A stretch of 64,000 nt of DNA, taken from assembly GCF_023016065.1 (NCBI RefSeq), contig NZ_JALKAQ010000012.1, positions 38,879-102,878 on the forward strand. Reading direction: 5' to 3'. Made by a program: the position numbers and the translations under genes. Shown one piece after another: positions 1 through 11,260 of the stretch (positions are counted from its first letter, which is position 1; each line of letters begins with the position of its first letter). Source of the DNA: Marinobacter sp. S0848L (GTDB lineage Bacteria > Pseudomonadota > Gammaproteobacteria > Pseudomonadales > Oleiphilaceae). Under the pieces are notes generated by a model. That model was given only the letters and a program-made list of their open reading frames with translations, did not search any database and was not told the origin of the DNA.

Positions 1-1
1 C

Positions 2-2893
2 GACCCCTTGCGTGAAACCATCGTGATGTCGCTCGAAACCTGTTTGGGTGCAGAGCGCAACGTTTTTGAAGAAACTGCCGAACACGCCGACCGGGTCATT
101 CTGACTACGCCGGTGTTGTCGCCCGCGAAGTTTCTCCGACTGACCAATAACCAGCGTCCCGGTTTTGAAGTTGGCCGAGTGGCTCTGAGCTACCGTCCGG
201 AAGAAGGCTTGGAGCAGGCCATCATTCGCGTGTGCGAAGAATCCGCAGCCGCGGTTCGTGATGGCAAAGTGCTGCTGATTCTGAGCGACAAGGATCTGGT
301 GGAAGGCGAGCTGCCGGTAAATGCGTTGATGGCTACTGCAGCGGTTCATCACCACCTGTCAGCAAACGGTTTGCGTTGCGATACCAACCTCATTGTTGAA
401 AGTGGCTGGGTGCGTGACCCGCATCATTTCGCTGTGCTGTTTGGTTTTGGCGCGACAGCCGTGTACCCCTACCTGGCGTATCAGGTGATGAACGATCTGA
501 TTCGCACCGGTGAGCTGGTGATGGATCCCATCGAAGCCAAGAACAATTACCGCAAGGGTATCAATAAAGGCCTGCTAAAAATCTTGTCCAAGATGGGCAT
601 TTCTACCATTGCTTCATACCGCGGTGCGCAGTTGTTTGAAGCGATTGGCCTGGCTGACAACGTGGTGGACCTGTGCTTCAAAGGTGTGCCCAGCCGCATT
701 CAGGGGGCGGACTTTGGTGATTTTCAGCAAGATCAGGAGCTGCTGGCCTCTGTCGCCTGGAAACCTCGTAAACCGCTGTCGCCCGGTGGTGTACTGAAGT
801 ACATCCACGGTCAGGAATACCATGCATTCAACCCGGATGTCGTGGGTAAGCTTCAGGATGCGGTCATCAGCGGCGACTACGGTCAGTACCGCGAATACGC
901 AAGTCTGGTGAATGAGCGTCCGGTTGCAACCCTGCGTGACTTGCTGGTGTTAAAGAAGGGCGTTCAGTCTGTAGATCTAGCTGACGTTGAACCTGTGGAA
1001 AACATCTTCCCGCGCTTCGACTCAGCCGCTATGTCGTTGGGGGCGCTGTCTCCGGAAGCGCACGAGGCTCTGGCGGTGGCCATGAATACTCTCGGTGGTC
1101 GCTCCAACTCCGGTGAGGGCGGTGAAGACCCGGCGCGCTACGGCACTAACAAGCGTTCCAAGATCAAGCAAGTGGCGTCCGGCCGTTTCGGTGTTACTGC
1201 CGAGTACCTGCGCAGTGCCGACGTTATGCAGATCAAAGTTGCTCAGGGTGCCAAGCCGGGTGAAGGTGGTCAGCTACCGGGTGGCAAGGTGAACGACCTG
1301 ATTGCCCGTTTGCGGTACTCGGTGCCGGGCGTGACGTTGATTTCACCGCCGCCGCACCACGATATTTACTCGATTGAAGACTTGGCTCAGCTGATCTTTG
1401 ACTTGAAGCAGGTTAACCCTGAAGCGTTGGTGTCGGTGAAGCTGGTGTCCGAGCCGGGTGTCGGCACCATCGCAGCCGGTGTGGCCAAGGCTTACGCCGA
1501 TCTGATTACGGTGTCCGGTTACGACGGTGGTACAGCGGCCAGCCCGTTGACCTCCATTCGTTACGCGGGTTCGCCGTGGGAGCTTGGTTTGACCGAAACC
1601 CAGCAGGCACTTCGCGCCAACGACTTGCGCGGCAAGATTCGCCTGCAAACAGACGGCGGCATCAAAACCGGTCTGGATGTGGTGAAAGCCGCTATTCTGG
1701 GGGCCGAAAGCTTCGGTTTTGGGACCACGCCAATGGTTGCGCTGGGTTGTAAGTACCTGCGTATTTGTCACCTGAACAACTGTGCGACCGGTGTTGCTAC
1801 TCAGAACGATTACCTGCGCGAAGAGCACTTCAAAGGCACCGTCGAGATGGCGATGAACTTCTTCCGCTTTGTTGCTGAGGAAACCCGCGAGTGGATGGCC
1901 AAACTGGGCGTTCGCAGCATGGAGGAACTGGTGGGGCGTGTAGATCTACTGGAGCGCCTGCCGGGTAATACCGAGCGTCAGAAGAAGCTGGACCTGACCC
2001 GTCTGCTGGAAAACGATCATATTCCGGCCGATAAGCCTCAGACCTGCCAGGTAGAGCGCAACGTACCGTTCGATCAAGGCCAGTTGGCTGAGCAGATCGT
2101 GAAAGATACGGCCGCTGCCTTGAACGAAAAGTCCGGTGGCGCCTGGACCTACAAGGTGACCAACTGTGACCGTTCTATTGGCGCCCGTTTGTCCGGTGAA
2201 ATCGCCGCGCGGTATGGCAACAAAGGCATGTCAGATGCTCCGATTACCCTCGATCTGACGGGTACGGCCGGCCAGAGCTTCGGTGTGTGGAACGTGGGCG
2301 GTCTGAACATGGTTCTGCACGGCGATGCCAATGACTACGTGGGCAAAGGTATGACCGGCGGTAAGCTGGTGATCAAACCGCCCCGTGGCAGTGATTTCAA
2401 AACCCAGGAAACGTCCATCGTCGGCAATACCTGCTTGTACGGCGCGACTGGCGGCAAGTTGTTTGCCGCGGGTACAGCGGGTGAGCGCTTTGCGGTCCGC
2501 AACTCCGGCGCTCACGCGGTTGTGGAAGGCGCTGGCGATCACTGCTGCGAATACATGACTGGCGGCTTGGTGACGGTTCTGGGTGAAACAGGCTACAACT
2601 TCGGTGCGGGTATGACCGGTGGTTTCGCCTACGTTCTGGACCTGGATAACACCTTTGTCGACAAGTACAACCACGAGTTGGTTGAGATTCAGCGTATTGC
2701 ACGAGAAGACATGGAAGCCTACAGAAACCACCTGCGCGGTGTGATTCGTGAGCACATTTCCGAAACCGGAAGTGCTTGGGCGGAACATCTTCTGGAGGAT
2801 TTCGACGATTACATCAACCGGTTCTGGCTAGTTAAACCAAAGGCCGCCAACTTGCGCAGCCTGTTGGCCAGTACCCGAGCCCGCCCGGAGTAA
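2..2893 (+). CDS. gltB: Glutamate synthase [NADPH] large subunit, 3' part
   Basis: The reading frame is open at the left edge, so the 5' third of the gene lies outside the window; about 963 codons of a protein usually near 1,480 residues are present. With GltD it makes two glutamates from glutamine and 2-oxoglutarate, the GOGAT half of ammonium assimilation. The visible part holds the central domain, the FMN-binding synthase domain (from about fragment residue 337, with the family motif [16 protein letters not shown]), the [3Fe-4S] cysteines in [13 protein letters not shown] (about residues 581-592), and the C-terminal GXGXG beta-helix with its repeated glycine-rich turns. The N-terminal glutaminase domain with its catalytic Cys1 is the missing part. 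gltD follows 75 bp downstream in the usual gltBD order. Identification is secure. Confidence 0.97.
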   Translation, partial: DPLRETIVMSLETCLGAERNVFEETAEHADRVILTTPVLSPAKFLRLTNNQRPGFEVGRVALSYRPEEGLEQAIIRVCEESAAAVRDGKVLLILSDKDLVEGELPVNALMATAAVHHHLSANGLRCDTNLIVESGWVRDPHHFAVLFGFGATAVYPYLAYQVMNDLIRTGELVMDPIEAKNNYRKGINKGLLKILSKMGISTIASYRGAQLFEAIGLADNVVDLCFKGVPSRIQGADFGDFQQDQELLASVAWKPRKPLSPGGVLKYIHGQEYHAFNPDVVGKLQDAVISGDYGQYREYASLVNERPVATLRDLLVLKKGVQSVDLADVEPVENIFPRFDSAAMSLGALSPEAHEALAVAMNTLGGRSNSGEGGEDPARYGTNKRSKIKQVASGRFGVTAEYLRSADVMQIKVAQGAKPGEGGQLPGGKVNDLIARLRYSVPGVTLISPPPHHDIYSIEDLAQLIFDLKQVNPEALVSVKLVSEPGVGTIAAGVAKAYADLITVSGYDGGTAASPLTSIRYAGSPWELGLTETQQALRANDLRGKIRLQTDGGIKTGLDVVKAAILGAESFGFGTTPMVALGCKYLRICHLNNCATGVATQNDYLREEHFKGTVEMAMNFFRFVAEETREWMAKLGVRSMEELVGRVDLLERLPGNTERQKKLDLTRLLENDHIPADKPQTCQVERNVPFDQGQLAEQIVKDTAAALNEKSGGAWTYKVTNCDRSIGARLSGEIAARYGNKGMSDAPITLDLTGTAGQSFGVWNVGGLNMVLHGDANDYVGKGMTGGKLVIKPPRGSDFKTQETSIVGNTCLYGATGGKLFAAGTAGERFAVRNSGAHAVVEGAGDHCCEYMTGGLVTVLGETGYNFGAGMTGGFAYVLDLDNTFVDKYNHELVEIQRIAREDMEAYRNHLRGVIREHISETGSAWAEHLLEDFDDYINRFWLVKPKAANLRSLLASTRARPE

Positions 2894-2911
2894 TCGCCGG
2901 GAAAACTGTGA

Positions 2912-4387
<1,476 letters not shown>

Positions 4388-4409
4388 GTAAAAGCTTGAT
4401 CGGTGTCAG

Positions 4410-4445
4410 AAGGGCGGCTTCCTAAGGGAAAGCCGCCCTTTTTTA
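4410..4445 (+). terminator. Rho-independent terminator after gltD
   Basis: A perfect 11-bp stem (AAGGGCGGCTT at 4410-4420 with AAGCCGCCCTT at 4430-4440) and a 9-nt loop are followed by a T run. It lies 22 bp after the gltD stop and separates gltBD from hemE. Confidence 0.93.
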
Positions 4446-4512
4446 TTGGCGCAAACGGGGTATCATTGGCACCCATTGTCTCTGACCCATAAACGATGAG
4501 AAGACTGAAACT

Positions 4513-5580
4513 ATGACTGAGTTGAAGAACGATCGCTTCCTGCGCGCCCTGATGCGCCAGCCTGTGGACCGTACCCCGGTGTGGATGATGCGTCAGGCGG
4601 GCCGTTACCTGCCGGAGTACCGCGCAACCCGGGCCCAGGCGGGTGACTTCCTCAGTCTGTGCAAGAACACGCCGTTGGCCTGCGAAGTAACCCTGCAGCC
4701 ATTGGAGCGTTATCCGTTGGACGCGGCGATTTTGTTCTCTGATATCCTGACCATTCCCGATGCGCTGGGGCTTGGTTTGTATTTCGAAACCGGCGAAGGT
4801 CCGAAGTTCCGCAAAGTAATCCGCTCGGAAGCCGATGTAGACGCACTGCCAAACATCAAGGCGGAGTCTGATCTGGATTATGTGATGAATGCGGTATCGA
4901 CCATTCGCCGTGAATTGAATGGCCGTGTTCCGTTGATTGGTTTCTCTGGTAGCCCGTGGACACTGGCGACTTATATGGTTGAGGGTGGTTCTTCGAAGGA
5001 TTTCCGCGAAACCAAGAAGTTGGCGTACGGTCAGCCGGAAGTGATGCATCGCTTGCTGGATCACTTAGCGGATTCGGTGATTGACTACTTGAACGGCCAG
5101 ATCAAAGCCGGTGCTCAGGCGGTTCAGATTTTTGATACCTGGGGTGGCGTGCTGAGCGGTTGGGCGTATGAAGAGTTCTCCCTGCGCTATATGAAGAAGA
5201 TTGTAGACGGGCTGATTCGTGAAAACGAAGGTCGCCGTGTACCGGTGATTCTGTTTACCAAGAATGGTGGCCAGTGGCTGGAGTCGATTGCCGATACTGG
5301 TTGTGATGCGGTTGGTCTGGACTGGACCACGGACATCGGCAATGCTCGTGCGCGAGTGGGTGATCGGGTTGCTCTGCAGGGCAACATGGATCCGACTATG
5401 TTGTATGCGCCTAAGAAGCGTATCCGTGAGGAGGTGGAAGATATTCTGTCTCGTTACGGGCAGGGCACTGGACACATCTTCAACCTGGGTCACGGTATTA
5501 CACCGGAAGTGGATCCGGAGCATGCTGGGGCGTTCATTGAGGCGGTTGTGGAGCTGAGTGGCAAGTACCATCAGCAGTAA
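4513..5580 (+). CDS. hemE: Uroporphyrinogen decarboxylase
   Basis: 355 residues, typical for HemE. It decarboxylates the four acetate side chains of uroporphyrinogen III to give coproporphyrinogen III in haem synthesis, in the cytosol. Family signatures are the N-terminal [11 protein letters not shown], which contributes the substrate-binding arginines, and [17 protein letters not shown] in the middle. The conserved acidic site residue is expected in LFSDILT, and a [12 protein letters not shown] block closes the fold. The gene stands alone: a terminator lies upstream and a repeat element downstream. No clear -10/-35 pair was found in the short gap after the gltD terminator. Confidence 0.97.
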   Translation: MTELKNDRFLRALMRQPVDRTPVWMMRQAGRYLPEYRATRAQAGDFLSLCKNTPLACEVTLQPLERYPLDAAILFSDILTIPDALGLGLYFETGEGPKFRKVIRSEADVDALPNIKAESDLDYVMNAVSTIRRELNGRVPLIGFSGSPWTLATYMVEGGSSKDFRETKKLAYGQPEVMHRLLDHLADSVIDYLNGQIKAGAQAVQIFDTWGGVLSGWAYEEFSLRYMKKIVDGLIRENEGRRVPVILFTKNGGQWLESIADTGCDAVGLDWTTDIGNARARVGDRVALQGNMDPTMLYAPKKRIREEVEDILSRYGQGTGHIFNLGHGITPEVDPEHAGAFIEAVVELSGKYHQQ

Positions 5581-5624
5581 TTAAGTTCCGGAGATAGTCG
5601 TCCTCTAGATTGCGAGTGTGGTGC

Positions 5625-5818
5625 TAGCGATCTGGCGGGACGGCCTCCGAAAAACCGCTACGAGCCCCCGCAAGCGGGTCCGGCCAGCAATCATAGATTG
5701 CTGTCGTTCGTCGGCGCATGAAGCTGCGCTTCATAAACGCTTGTCTCACCCATGTGCGCTTCTCTTCGGCCATCCTTGGCCTTCGAAATTTTTCGGAGGC
5801 CGTCCCACCAGCTCGCTT
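5625..5818. repeat. Palindromic intergenic element with imperfect 30-bp terminal inverted repeats
   Basis: The 359-bp gap between hemE and the PilZ gene holds a 194-bp element bounded by two 30-nt arms, 5625-5654 and 5789-5818. As reverse complements they match at 27 of 30 positions, with an unbroken 18-bp core (GGGACGGCCTCCGAAAAA and its complement). Inside are further hairpins: CAGCAATC-ata-GATTGCTG (5685-5703), a CCCG-caag-CGGG hairpin near 5668-5678, ATGAAGC-tgc-GCTTCAT near 5718-5734, and a GGCC-containing palindrome near 5768-5785. A 67-codon frame (5618-5821) crosses it but looks incidental. The form suggests a MITE- or REP/BIME-like dispersed element. No second copy was noticed in this window. 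Confidence 0.75.
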
Positions 5819-5939
5819 TAAGCTTCGCTGCTGTTCGCCAATAGCAACGGGTTTCGTTTAGAGAAGTTCGTGGTGATGGATTCCCCTTTGTGTCCGGTCT
5901 ATAGTCATAGCAGATCTATTAAAGACTTGGAGACACGCT

Positions 5940-6308
5940 TTGGCTGCCCAAAATCCCGAAAATCGCCGTTTCCACCGTATTAGCTTTGATGCTCCCTGTG
6001 AGCTGCATTGGCAGGAACAGGTGTGGTCAACGGAGGTGTTGGATATCTCCCTCAAGGGGGCGCTTGTAGAGCGGCCAGAAGGCTGGGGTGTGCCACTCGG
6101 TGAGCCCTGTGAGCTTGTTATACAGCTGAACGGCCACGAGGCGGGCATTGTGATGGCGGTGGAGTTGGTGCACGTTGAAGGGCATCGTCTGGGCTTTAAA
6201 TGCCAGTACATCGATATCGAAAGTGCGATGCATTTGCGGCGGCTGGTCGAGTTGAATCTGGGCGATCCGGATTTGTTGGAGCGAGAGCTCGCGCATCTGA
6301 TTGAATAA
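5940..6308 (+). CDS. PilZ-domain protein (c-di-GMP effector)
   Basis: A 122-residue, essentially single-domain PilZ protein. The two c-di-GMP binding motifs are present: RRFHR (RxxxR type, about residues 9-13) and DISLKG (D/NxSxxG type, about 36-41), followed by the beta-barrel with a VELVHVEGHRLGFKC segment. Binding c-di-GMP is therefore likely; the partner is unknown. The start is TTG, chosen because GGAG (5929-5932) sits 7 nt upstream and the frame begins directly before the domain. It is a single gene, convergent with radA, just after the palindromic element. It is not PilZ of the pilus machinery by context, because no pil or holB neighbour is present. Confidence 0.9.
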   Translation: MAAQNPENRRFHRISFDAPCELHWQEQVWSTEVLDISLKGALVERPEGWGVPLGEPCELVIQLNGHEAGIVMAVELVHVEGHRLGFKCQYIDIESAMHLRRLVELNLGDPDLLERELAHLIE

Positions 6309-6310
6309 GA

Positions 6311-6331
6311 GGAGGAGTTTAAAACTCCTCC
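6311..6331. terminator. Palindrome between convergent PilZ and radA genes
   Basis: A 21-nt palindrome with perfect 10-bp arms around one central base (GGAGGAGTTT-a-AAACTCCTCC). It starts just after the PilZ stop and includes the last codons of radA on the other strand. The T/A-rich centre and lack of a loop are unusual. It may act as a compact bidirectional terminator, which is inferred from position. Confidence 0.45.
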
Positions 6332-7698
6332 AATGCCGAAAGCGCATCCGATAGTTTGGTCACCGGAATAACCTTCATCCCCTCGATAGGCTTACGCGGT
6401 GCATTGGCTTTTGGAACCAGTGCCCGGGTGAAGCCATGCTTGGAGGCTTCGTAAATTCGCTCTTGCCCGCTAGGCACGGGGCGAATCTCGCCGGAAAGGC
6501 CGACTTCCCCGAAAATCACCAAATCCTGCGGCAAAGCCCTGTTGCGGAAAGACGAAACAACCGCAGCCAGCAGCGCCAAATCCGCGCTGGTCTCAGCTAC
6601 CTTCACGCCGCCAACCACGTTCACAAACACATCCTGATCCGCCACATGCATACCACCATGACGGTGCAGAACCGCTAACAACATCGCCAAACGATTCTGA
6701 TCCAAGCCAACCGCAACCCGTCTTGGGTAACTGCCCTGAGCCATATCCACCAATGCCTGAATCTCCACCAGCATCGGCCGAGTGCCTTCCCAGACCACCA
6801 TCACCACACTGCCCGGAGCGGCGTCTTCGCCGCGGTTCAGGAAAATGGCGCTGGGGTTTTTTACCTCTTTCAGGCCCTGTTCCAGCATGGCGAAAACGCC
6901 CAGTTCATTCACCGCGCCAAATCGGTTCTTGATGCCCCGCAGGGTGCGGTAACGGCTGTCGCTGGAGCCTTCCAGCAGGATCGAGCAGTCGATCATGTGT
7001 TCCAGCACTTTTGGCCCGGCCAAGCTGCCGTCTTTGGTGACGTGGCCAACCAAAAACAAGATGGTGCCGGTCTGCTTGGCGAAGCGGGTCAGGTAAGCGG
7101 CGCTTTCGCGCACTTGCGAGACGGAGCCGGGAGCCGATTCGATGTCGGCAACGTGCATCACCTGAATACTGTCCACCACCAGAATGCGCGGCTTTTCTGC
7201 TTCGGCCACTTGCATGACCCGCTCGACGCTGGTCTCCGACAGCATTTTCAGGTCTTTGGTAGGCAGGCCGAGTCGCTTGGCGCGCATGGCCACCTGTTGC
7301 AGCGATTCCTCACCCGTTACATACAGGGCGGGGTGCTGGGCTGCCAACTGGCATACGGCTTGAAGTAACAAGGTACTTTTACCGGCGCCGGGATGGCCGC
7401 CCATTAACACCGCTGAGCCTTCGATCAGGCCGCCACCGAGCACGCGGTCAAATTCCTGCATACCGGTGCTGATGCGGGCCTGTTCGGCCAGGCTGACCTC
7501 GTCAAGGCTTTTCACCTCCGACAAGCTGCCGGCATAGCCCTCGAAGCGAATGCCTCGAACGCCTTTGGTGTTGTTGCCGGAGATGCCGCGCACTTCGCTG
7601 ACGGTATTCCAGGCCTGGCAGGCGGTGCATTGGCCCTGCCATTTGGAGTAATCAGCGCCGCACTCGGTGCAGACGTACGCTGTTTTGGTCTTTGCCAT
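6319..7698 (-). CDS. radA: DNA repair protein RadA
   Basis: 459 residues, full length. RadA (Sms) is a RecA-like, DnaB-type ATPase that extends heteroduplex by branch migration during recombinational repair. The N-terminal C4 zinc finger is visible (CTECGADYSKWQGQCTAC, about residues 10-27). Then come Walker A (GGHPGAGKST, about 99-108), the RadA-specific KNRFG motif (about 257-261), and a C-terminal Lon-protease-like domain without an apparent protease site. Its ATG overlaps the ettA stop by one base (TAATG), so the two are likely translationally coupled. Identification is secure. Confidence 0.96.
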   Translation of the reverse strand: MAKTKTAYVCTECGADYSKWQGQCTACQAWNTVSEVRGISGNNTKGVRGIRFEGYAGSLSEVKSLDEVSLAEQARISTGMQEFDRVLGGGLIEGSAVLMGGHPGAGKSTLLLQAVCQLAAQHPALYVTGEESLQQVAMRAKRLGLPTKDLKMLSETSVERVMQVAEAEKPRILVVDSIQVMHVADIESAPGSVSQVRESAAYLTRFAKQTGTILFLVGHVTKDGSLAGPKVLEHMIDCSILLEGSSDSRYRTLRGIKNRFGAVNELGVFAMLEQGLKEVKNPSAIFLNRGEDAAPGSVVMVVWEGTRPMLVEIQALVDMAQGSYPRRVAVGLDQNRLAMLLAVLHRHGGMHVADQDVFVNVVGGVKVAETSADLALLAAVVSSFRNRALPQDLVIFGEVGLSGEIRPVPSGQERIYEASKHGFTRALVPKANAPRKPIEGMKVIPVTKLSDALSALEEF

Positions 7699-9386
7699 TA
7701 CGCCAGCTTCTTGTACTTCATGCGCTTGGGCTGCATCGCAGAATCGCCCTTACGCTTCTTGAAGTCGGCGTCGTATTCCGTGAAGTTGCCATCGAAATAC
7801 ACTACCTCGCCGTCGTCTTCGAACGCCAGGATGTGTGTTGCCACACGGTCCAAGAACCAACGGTCGTGCGAGATCACCAGTGCAGAGCCCGGGAAGTTCA
7901 GCAGTGCTTCTTCCAGTGCGCGCAGGGTTTCTACGTCGAGGTCGTTGGTGGGTTCGTCCAGCAGCAGCACGTTGCCGCCCTGTTTCAGCAGCTTGGCGAG
8001 ATGCAGTCGGTTACGCTCACCGCCAGACAGGTCGCCAACACGCTTCTGCTGGTCGGTGCCTTTGAAGTTAAAGCGGCCCACGTAAGCCCGGGACGGGGTC
8101 TCGTAGTTGCCGACTTTGATGATGTCGTTGCCGTCAGACAGCTCTTCCCAAACGGTCTTGCTGCCATCCAGATCGCGCATTTGATCGACATACGCAAGTT
8201 CAACGGTCTCGCCAACGGTGATGGAGCCGGAGTTTGGCTGGTCCATGCCGGCGATCATCTTGAACAGCGTCGATTTACCCGCGCCGTTACCACCGATGAT
8301 GCCTACAATGGCTCCGGGAGGCACGGTCAGTGAAACGTCTTCGTACAGCAGGCGGTCGCCAAAGGCTTTGCTGATGCCTTCAACTTCAATCACCTTGTCG
8401 CCCAGACGCGGTCCGGGTGGGATGTACAGCTCGTTGGTTTCGTTACGCTTCTGGAATTCCTGAGAACTCATTTCTTCGAAGCGAGACAGACGGGCCTTGC
8501 TCTTGGACTGGCGGCCTTTGGCATTCGAGCGAACCCATTCCAGCTCTTGCTTAACAGCTTTCTGGTGAGCCGCTTCCTGTTTGGATTCCATCTCCAGACG
8601 TTTTTCTTTGTTCTCCAGCCACTGGCTGTAGTTACCTTCAAACGGAATGCCCTGGCCACGGTCCAGTTCGAGAATCCAGCCGGCGACGTTGTCCAGGAAG
8701 TAACGGTCGTGGGTAATCGCAACCACGGTACCTTCGTAATCGTGCAGGAAGCGCTCCAGCCAGGCGACGGACTCTGCGTCCAAGTGGTTCGTCGGCTCGT
8801 CGAGCAGCAGCATGTCCGGGCCGGAAAGCAGCAAGCGGCACAGGGCTACCCGGCGGCGCTCACCACCGGACAGAACTTTTACTTTCTGATCCCAAGCCGG
8901 AAGGCGCAGTGCGTCGGCGGCGACTTCCATTTTGCGTTCGATGTCGTGGCCGTCGGTGGCCTGGATGATGGCTTCCAGTTTGCCTTGTTTCTTGGCCAGT
9001 TCGTCAAAGTCGGCGTCGGGCTCGGCGTACGCGGCGTACACCTGATCAAGCTCGGCCAAGGCGTTGTGAACGTGAGCAACAGATTCGTCCACAATTTCTT
9101 TGACGGTTTTCTCTTCGTCCAGTTCGGGTTCCTGCGGCAGGTAGCCAACATTGATGCCGGGCTGCGGGCGGGCTTCACCGATGTAATCCTGGTCAACGCC
9201 AGCCATAATGCGAAGCAGGGTGGATTTACCGGAACCGTTCAGGCCGAGTACGCCAATTTTGGCGCCCGGAAAGAAACTAAGAGAAATGTCTTTCAGGATT
9301 TCTCGCTTGGGTGGTACCACTTTGCCCACGCGGTCCATGCTGTATACGTAAGACCCTGTTGAGCCTGTTTTGTTACCTTTTGACAA
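7698..9386 (-). CDS. ettA: Energy-dependent translational throttle protein EttA (ABC-F)
   Basis: 562 residues with two ABC ATPase domains and no membrane segment, as in the ABC-F family. EttA binds the ribosomal E site and gates the first elongation steps according to ATP/ADP. Walker A motifs are GLNGSGKST (N-terminal domain) and GGNGAGKST (C-terminal domain). Signature motifs are LSGGERRRVAL and LSGGERNRLHL, each followed by LLLDEPTN. The charged linker between them (EQ/K-rich, about residues 250-320) is the PtIM region. The start is TTG with AAAAGG just upstream. This gives about seven extra N-terminal residues relative to E. coli EttA, so the exact start is less sure than the gene. radA follows with a one-base overlap. 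Confidence 0.95.
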   Translation of the reverse strand: MSKGNKTGSTGSYVYSMDRVGKVVPPKREILKDISLSFFPGAKIGVLGLNGSGKSTLLRIMAGVDQDYIGEARPQPGINVGYLPQEPELDEEKTVKEIVDESVAHVHNALAELDQVYAAYAEPDADFDELAKKQGKLEAIIQATDGHDIERKMEVAADALRLPAWDQKVKVLSGGERRRVALCRLLLSGPDMLLLDEPTNHLDAESVAWLERFLHDYEGTVVAITHDRYFLDNVAGWILELDRGQGIPFEGNYSQWLENKEKRLEMESKQEAAHQKAVKQELEWVRSNAKGRQSKSKARLSRFEEMSSQEFQKRNETNELYIPPGPRLGDKVIEVEGISKAFGDRLLYEDVSLTVPPGAIVGIIGGNGAGKSTLFKMIAGMDQPNSGSITVGETVELAYVDQMRDLDGSKTVWEELSDGNDIIKVGNYETPSRAYVGRFNFKGTDQQKRVGDLSGGERNRLHLAKLLKQGGNVLLLDEPTNDLDVETLRALEEALLNFPGSALVISHDRWFLDRVATHILAFEDDGEVVYFDGNFTEYDADFKKRKGDSAMQPKRMKYKKLA

Positions 9387-9846
9387 TTTAAATACCTTTT
9401 AGATTCGATGATTCGGGGCTTCCTGTGAGTTCTGCGACAGGTAGCTACGTAATGTTGGCGGTCGCGAAAAACCATAAAGCGCTAATGTGAAAATAGTAAC
9501 TTTTGTCGGTGATTTATGGTTTTTCCAATCAAAGTAAGTAGGTTGGGCAATGAGACCAGAGTTAAGCCTTTGCTTCAAGGCTCTGTGCCGGTCTATTGGC
9601 CCAGCCTCTATGCCTGCATGAAAGTGGGTGTTCGGTCACCCATTGTTCAATAGCGTTTTCCTAGTGGCCAGGTTTCGTAGATGGTTGCATTAGGGCGTCG
9701 TCAAAATACTTTAGGATAATTCCTGAGCCATCAAGTTTTGACATTTTCCTGATAAAACCGCCACAAAGCCGTGACACTCAGTGGTTCATCATACCCGCTC
9801 AACGTCAGGTCAGACTTTCTGAGTCGTTAATGTGGTGGTTATTGTC
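9387..9846. other. 460-bp divergent intergenic region with inverted repeats
   Basis: The gap separates ettA (minus) from the GtrA-like gene (plus). No convincing gene was found in it. It holds a perfect 13-bp inverted repeat (GAAAAACCATAAA at 9466-9478 and its complement at 9513-9525, 34 bp apart). There is a small hairpin TGGGTG-ttcggt-CACCCA (9625-9642) and a GCCTT/AAGGC hairpin near 9558-9574. TTGACA at 9738-9743 looks like a -35 hexamer for the downstream operon, but no matching -10 at the right distance was seen. Confidence 0.5.
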
Positions 9847-10236
9847 ATGAGCATAATCCTATCTCGCCAGTTTCAGGGATTTGTAGCGGCCGGTGGCCTG
9901 GCCACGCTGTTGCACTGGCTGGTAATGGCCTCCTTAATCGGCACCGGGCTTGCCCCCGTACTAGCAACTGCTTGCGGAAGTGTGTCTGGTGCGGTTCTGA
10001 ATTATAGCCTTCAGCGATGTCTTGCGTTCCGCAGCGCCGGCCCTCATAGCGTTACGTTGATACGTTATATCAGCGCCTGTTTTGGTGCATGGTTCTGCAA
10101 TCTCGGCTTCTTTTTCCTGCTCAGTAGTTTTCTTGCCCTTCCTGTCACTCTGTCACAAATCGTCACCACAGCGCTTGTCGCTGCACTGAATTACATCGTC
10201 TACCAGAGGCTGGTTTTCCATGAACAAACGTTGTGA
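9847..10236 (+). CDS. GtrA-family membrane protein (probable polyprenyl-linked sugar flippase)
   Basis: 129 residues, almost wholly hydrophobic, with about four predicted membrane segments and the GtrA/DPMS-associated pattern: FVAAGGLATLLHWLVM at the start and NYIVYQRLVF at the end. GtrA-like proteins are thought to flip undecaprenyl- or dolichyl-phosphate sugars across the inner membrane. An upstream GTG at 9832 is in frame, but the ATG at 9847 aligns better with the family start; neither has a strong ribosome site. The next gene begins inside this one (17-nt overlap), which fits a GtrA-GtrB pair. Confidence 0.85.
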   Translation: MSIILSRQFQGFVAAGGLATLLHWLVMASLIGTGLAPVLATACGSVSGAVLNYSLQRCLAFRSAGPHSVTLIRYISACFGAWFCNLGFFFLLSSFLALPVTLSQIVTTALVAALNYIVYQRLVFHEQTL

Positions 10237-11260
10237 ATTGCCCGTTGTACCTTTTGACGGTCGGTCTGATAAGCCGCTGTTATCGTTGGTGGTGCCGCTA
10301 TATAACGAACGTCCGATGCTGCCCCTTTTCTTTGACCGGGTTCTACCGGTGCTGGCCACCCTGGAGCTGCATTGGGAAATGGTGCTGGTTGATGATGGCA
10401 GTGATGATGGCAGCGCTCAATACATCCGCGATGTTATTGAGCGAACGCCCGGCATTCGGTTGATTAAGCTGAGCCGGAATTTCGGCAAAGAGGCCGCAAT
10501 GACAGCGGGTCTGGAATATGCCAGCGGCGATGCGGTGATCGTGTTGGATGCAGACTTGCAAGACCCGCCGGAGCAAATTCCGGCAATGGTTGAGTGCTGG
10601 CAGTCGGGTGTCGACGTTGTTCTGATGCAGCGGCGCTCACGGGCGGGCGAAACCGCATTCAAGCGCTGGAGCGCGCATCTGTTCTATAGACTGCTGAATC
10701 GAACCAGCCGAACAAATATTCCCGTCGATACGGGTGATTTTCGGTTAATGAGCCGTAAAGCCGTTGACGCGTTGTTAGTGCTGACGGAACGCAACCGTTA
10801 CATGAAAGGACTGTTTGCCTGGATTGGTATGTCTACACAGGTTATTCAGTACGATCGAGAGCCCCGAGCGGCAGGCGAAACAAAATGGGATTACCCCGGG
10901 CTGGTCGGGTTGGCGCTGGAAGGGCTGACTTCGTTTTCTGTATCGCCATTGCGCTGGGCAATATTGATCGGACTAATCGCGGCCAGCATGGGCGCAGTTT
11001 TCGGAGTGTGGATTGTGGTCAAGGCATTAATGCTGGGTGATGCCACCAGCGGTTACCCTTCGCTGATGGCGATGATCAGCTTCCTCGGCGGTGTTCAGTT
11101 GATGAGTGTGGGTATTGTGGGGGAGTACGTTGGCAAGACCTACATGGAATCAAAGCAGCGCCCGGTGTACCTGGCAGATGAGGTGATCGAAAACCGGAAT
11201 GGCACACATCGACAGGTACACCGTAAAACAACGGGGGTGCGGCATGTCAAAGCGGTTTAG
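10220..11260 (+). CDS. GT2 glycosyltransferase, GtrB/ArnC/DPM1-like
   Basis: 346 residues. The N-terminal two thirds is a GT-A fold: SLVVPLYNE at the start, DDGSDDGS near residue 57, and the metal-binding DADLQDPPEQ near residue 112. Two membrane helices follow (about residues 240-320). This architecture belongs to enzymes that load a sugar from a nucleotide donor onto polyprenyl phosphate at the cytosolic face, such as GtrB, ArnC and DPMS. The sugar cannot be told from sequence. It overlaps the GtrA-like gene by 17 nt and the next gene by 17 nt, so it is part of a coupled operon. Confidence 0.9.
   Translation: MNKRCELPVVPFDGRSDKPLLSLVVPLYNERPMLPLFFDRVLPVLATLELHWEMVLVDDGSDDGSAQYIRDVIERTPGIRLIKLSRNFGKEAAMTAGLEYASGDAVIVLDADLQDPPEQIPAMVECWQSGVDVVLMQRRSRAGETAFKRWSAHLFYRLLNRTSRTNIPVDTGDFRLMSRKAVDALLVLTERNRYMKGLFAWIGMSTQVIQYDREPRAAGETKWDYPGLVGLALEGLTSFSVSPLRWAILIGLIAASMGAVFGVWIVVKALMLGDATSGYPSLMAMISFLGGVQLMSVGIVGEYVGKTYMESKQRPVYLADEVIENRNGTHRQVHRKTTGVRHVKAV

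Noticed and set aside
5618..5821. A 67-codon frame in the repeat element
   Set aside because: The frame coincides with the palindromic element and has no ribosome site. The hairpins explain the sequence better than a protein does.
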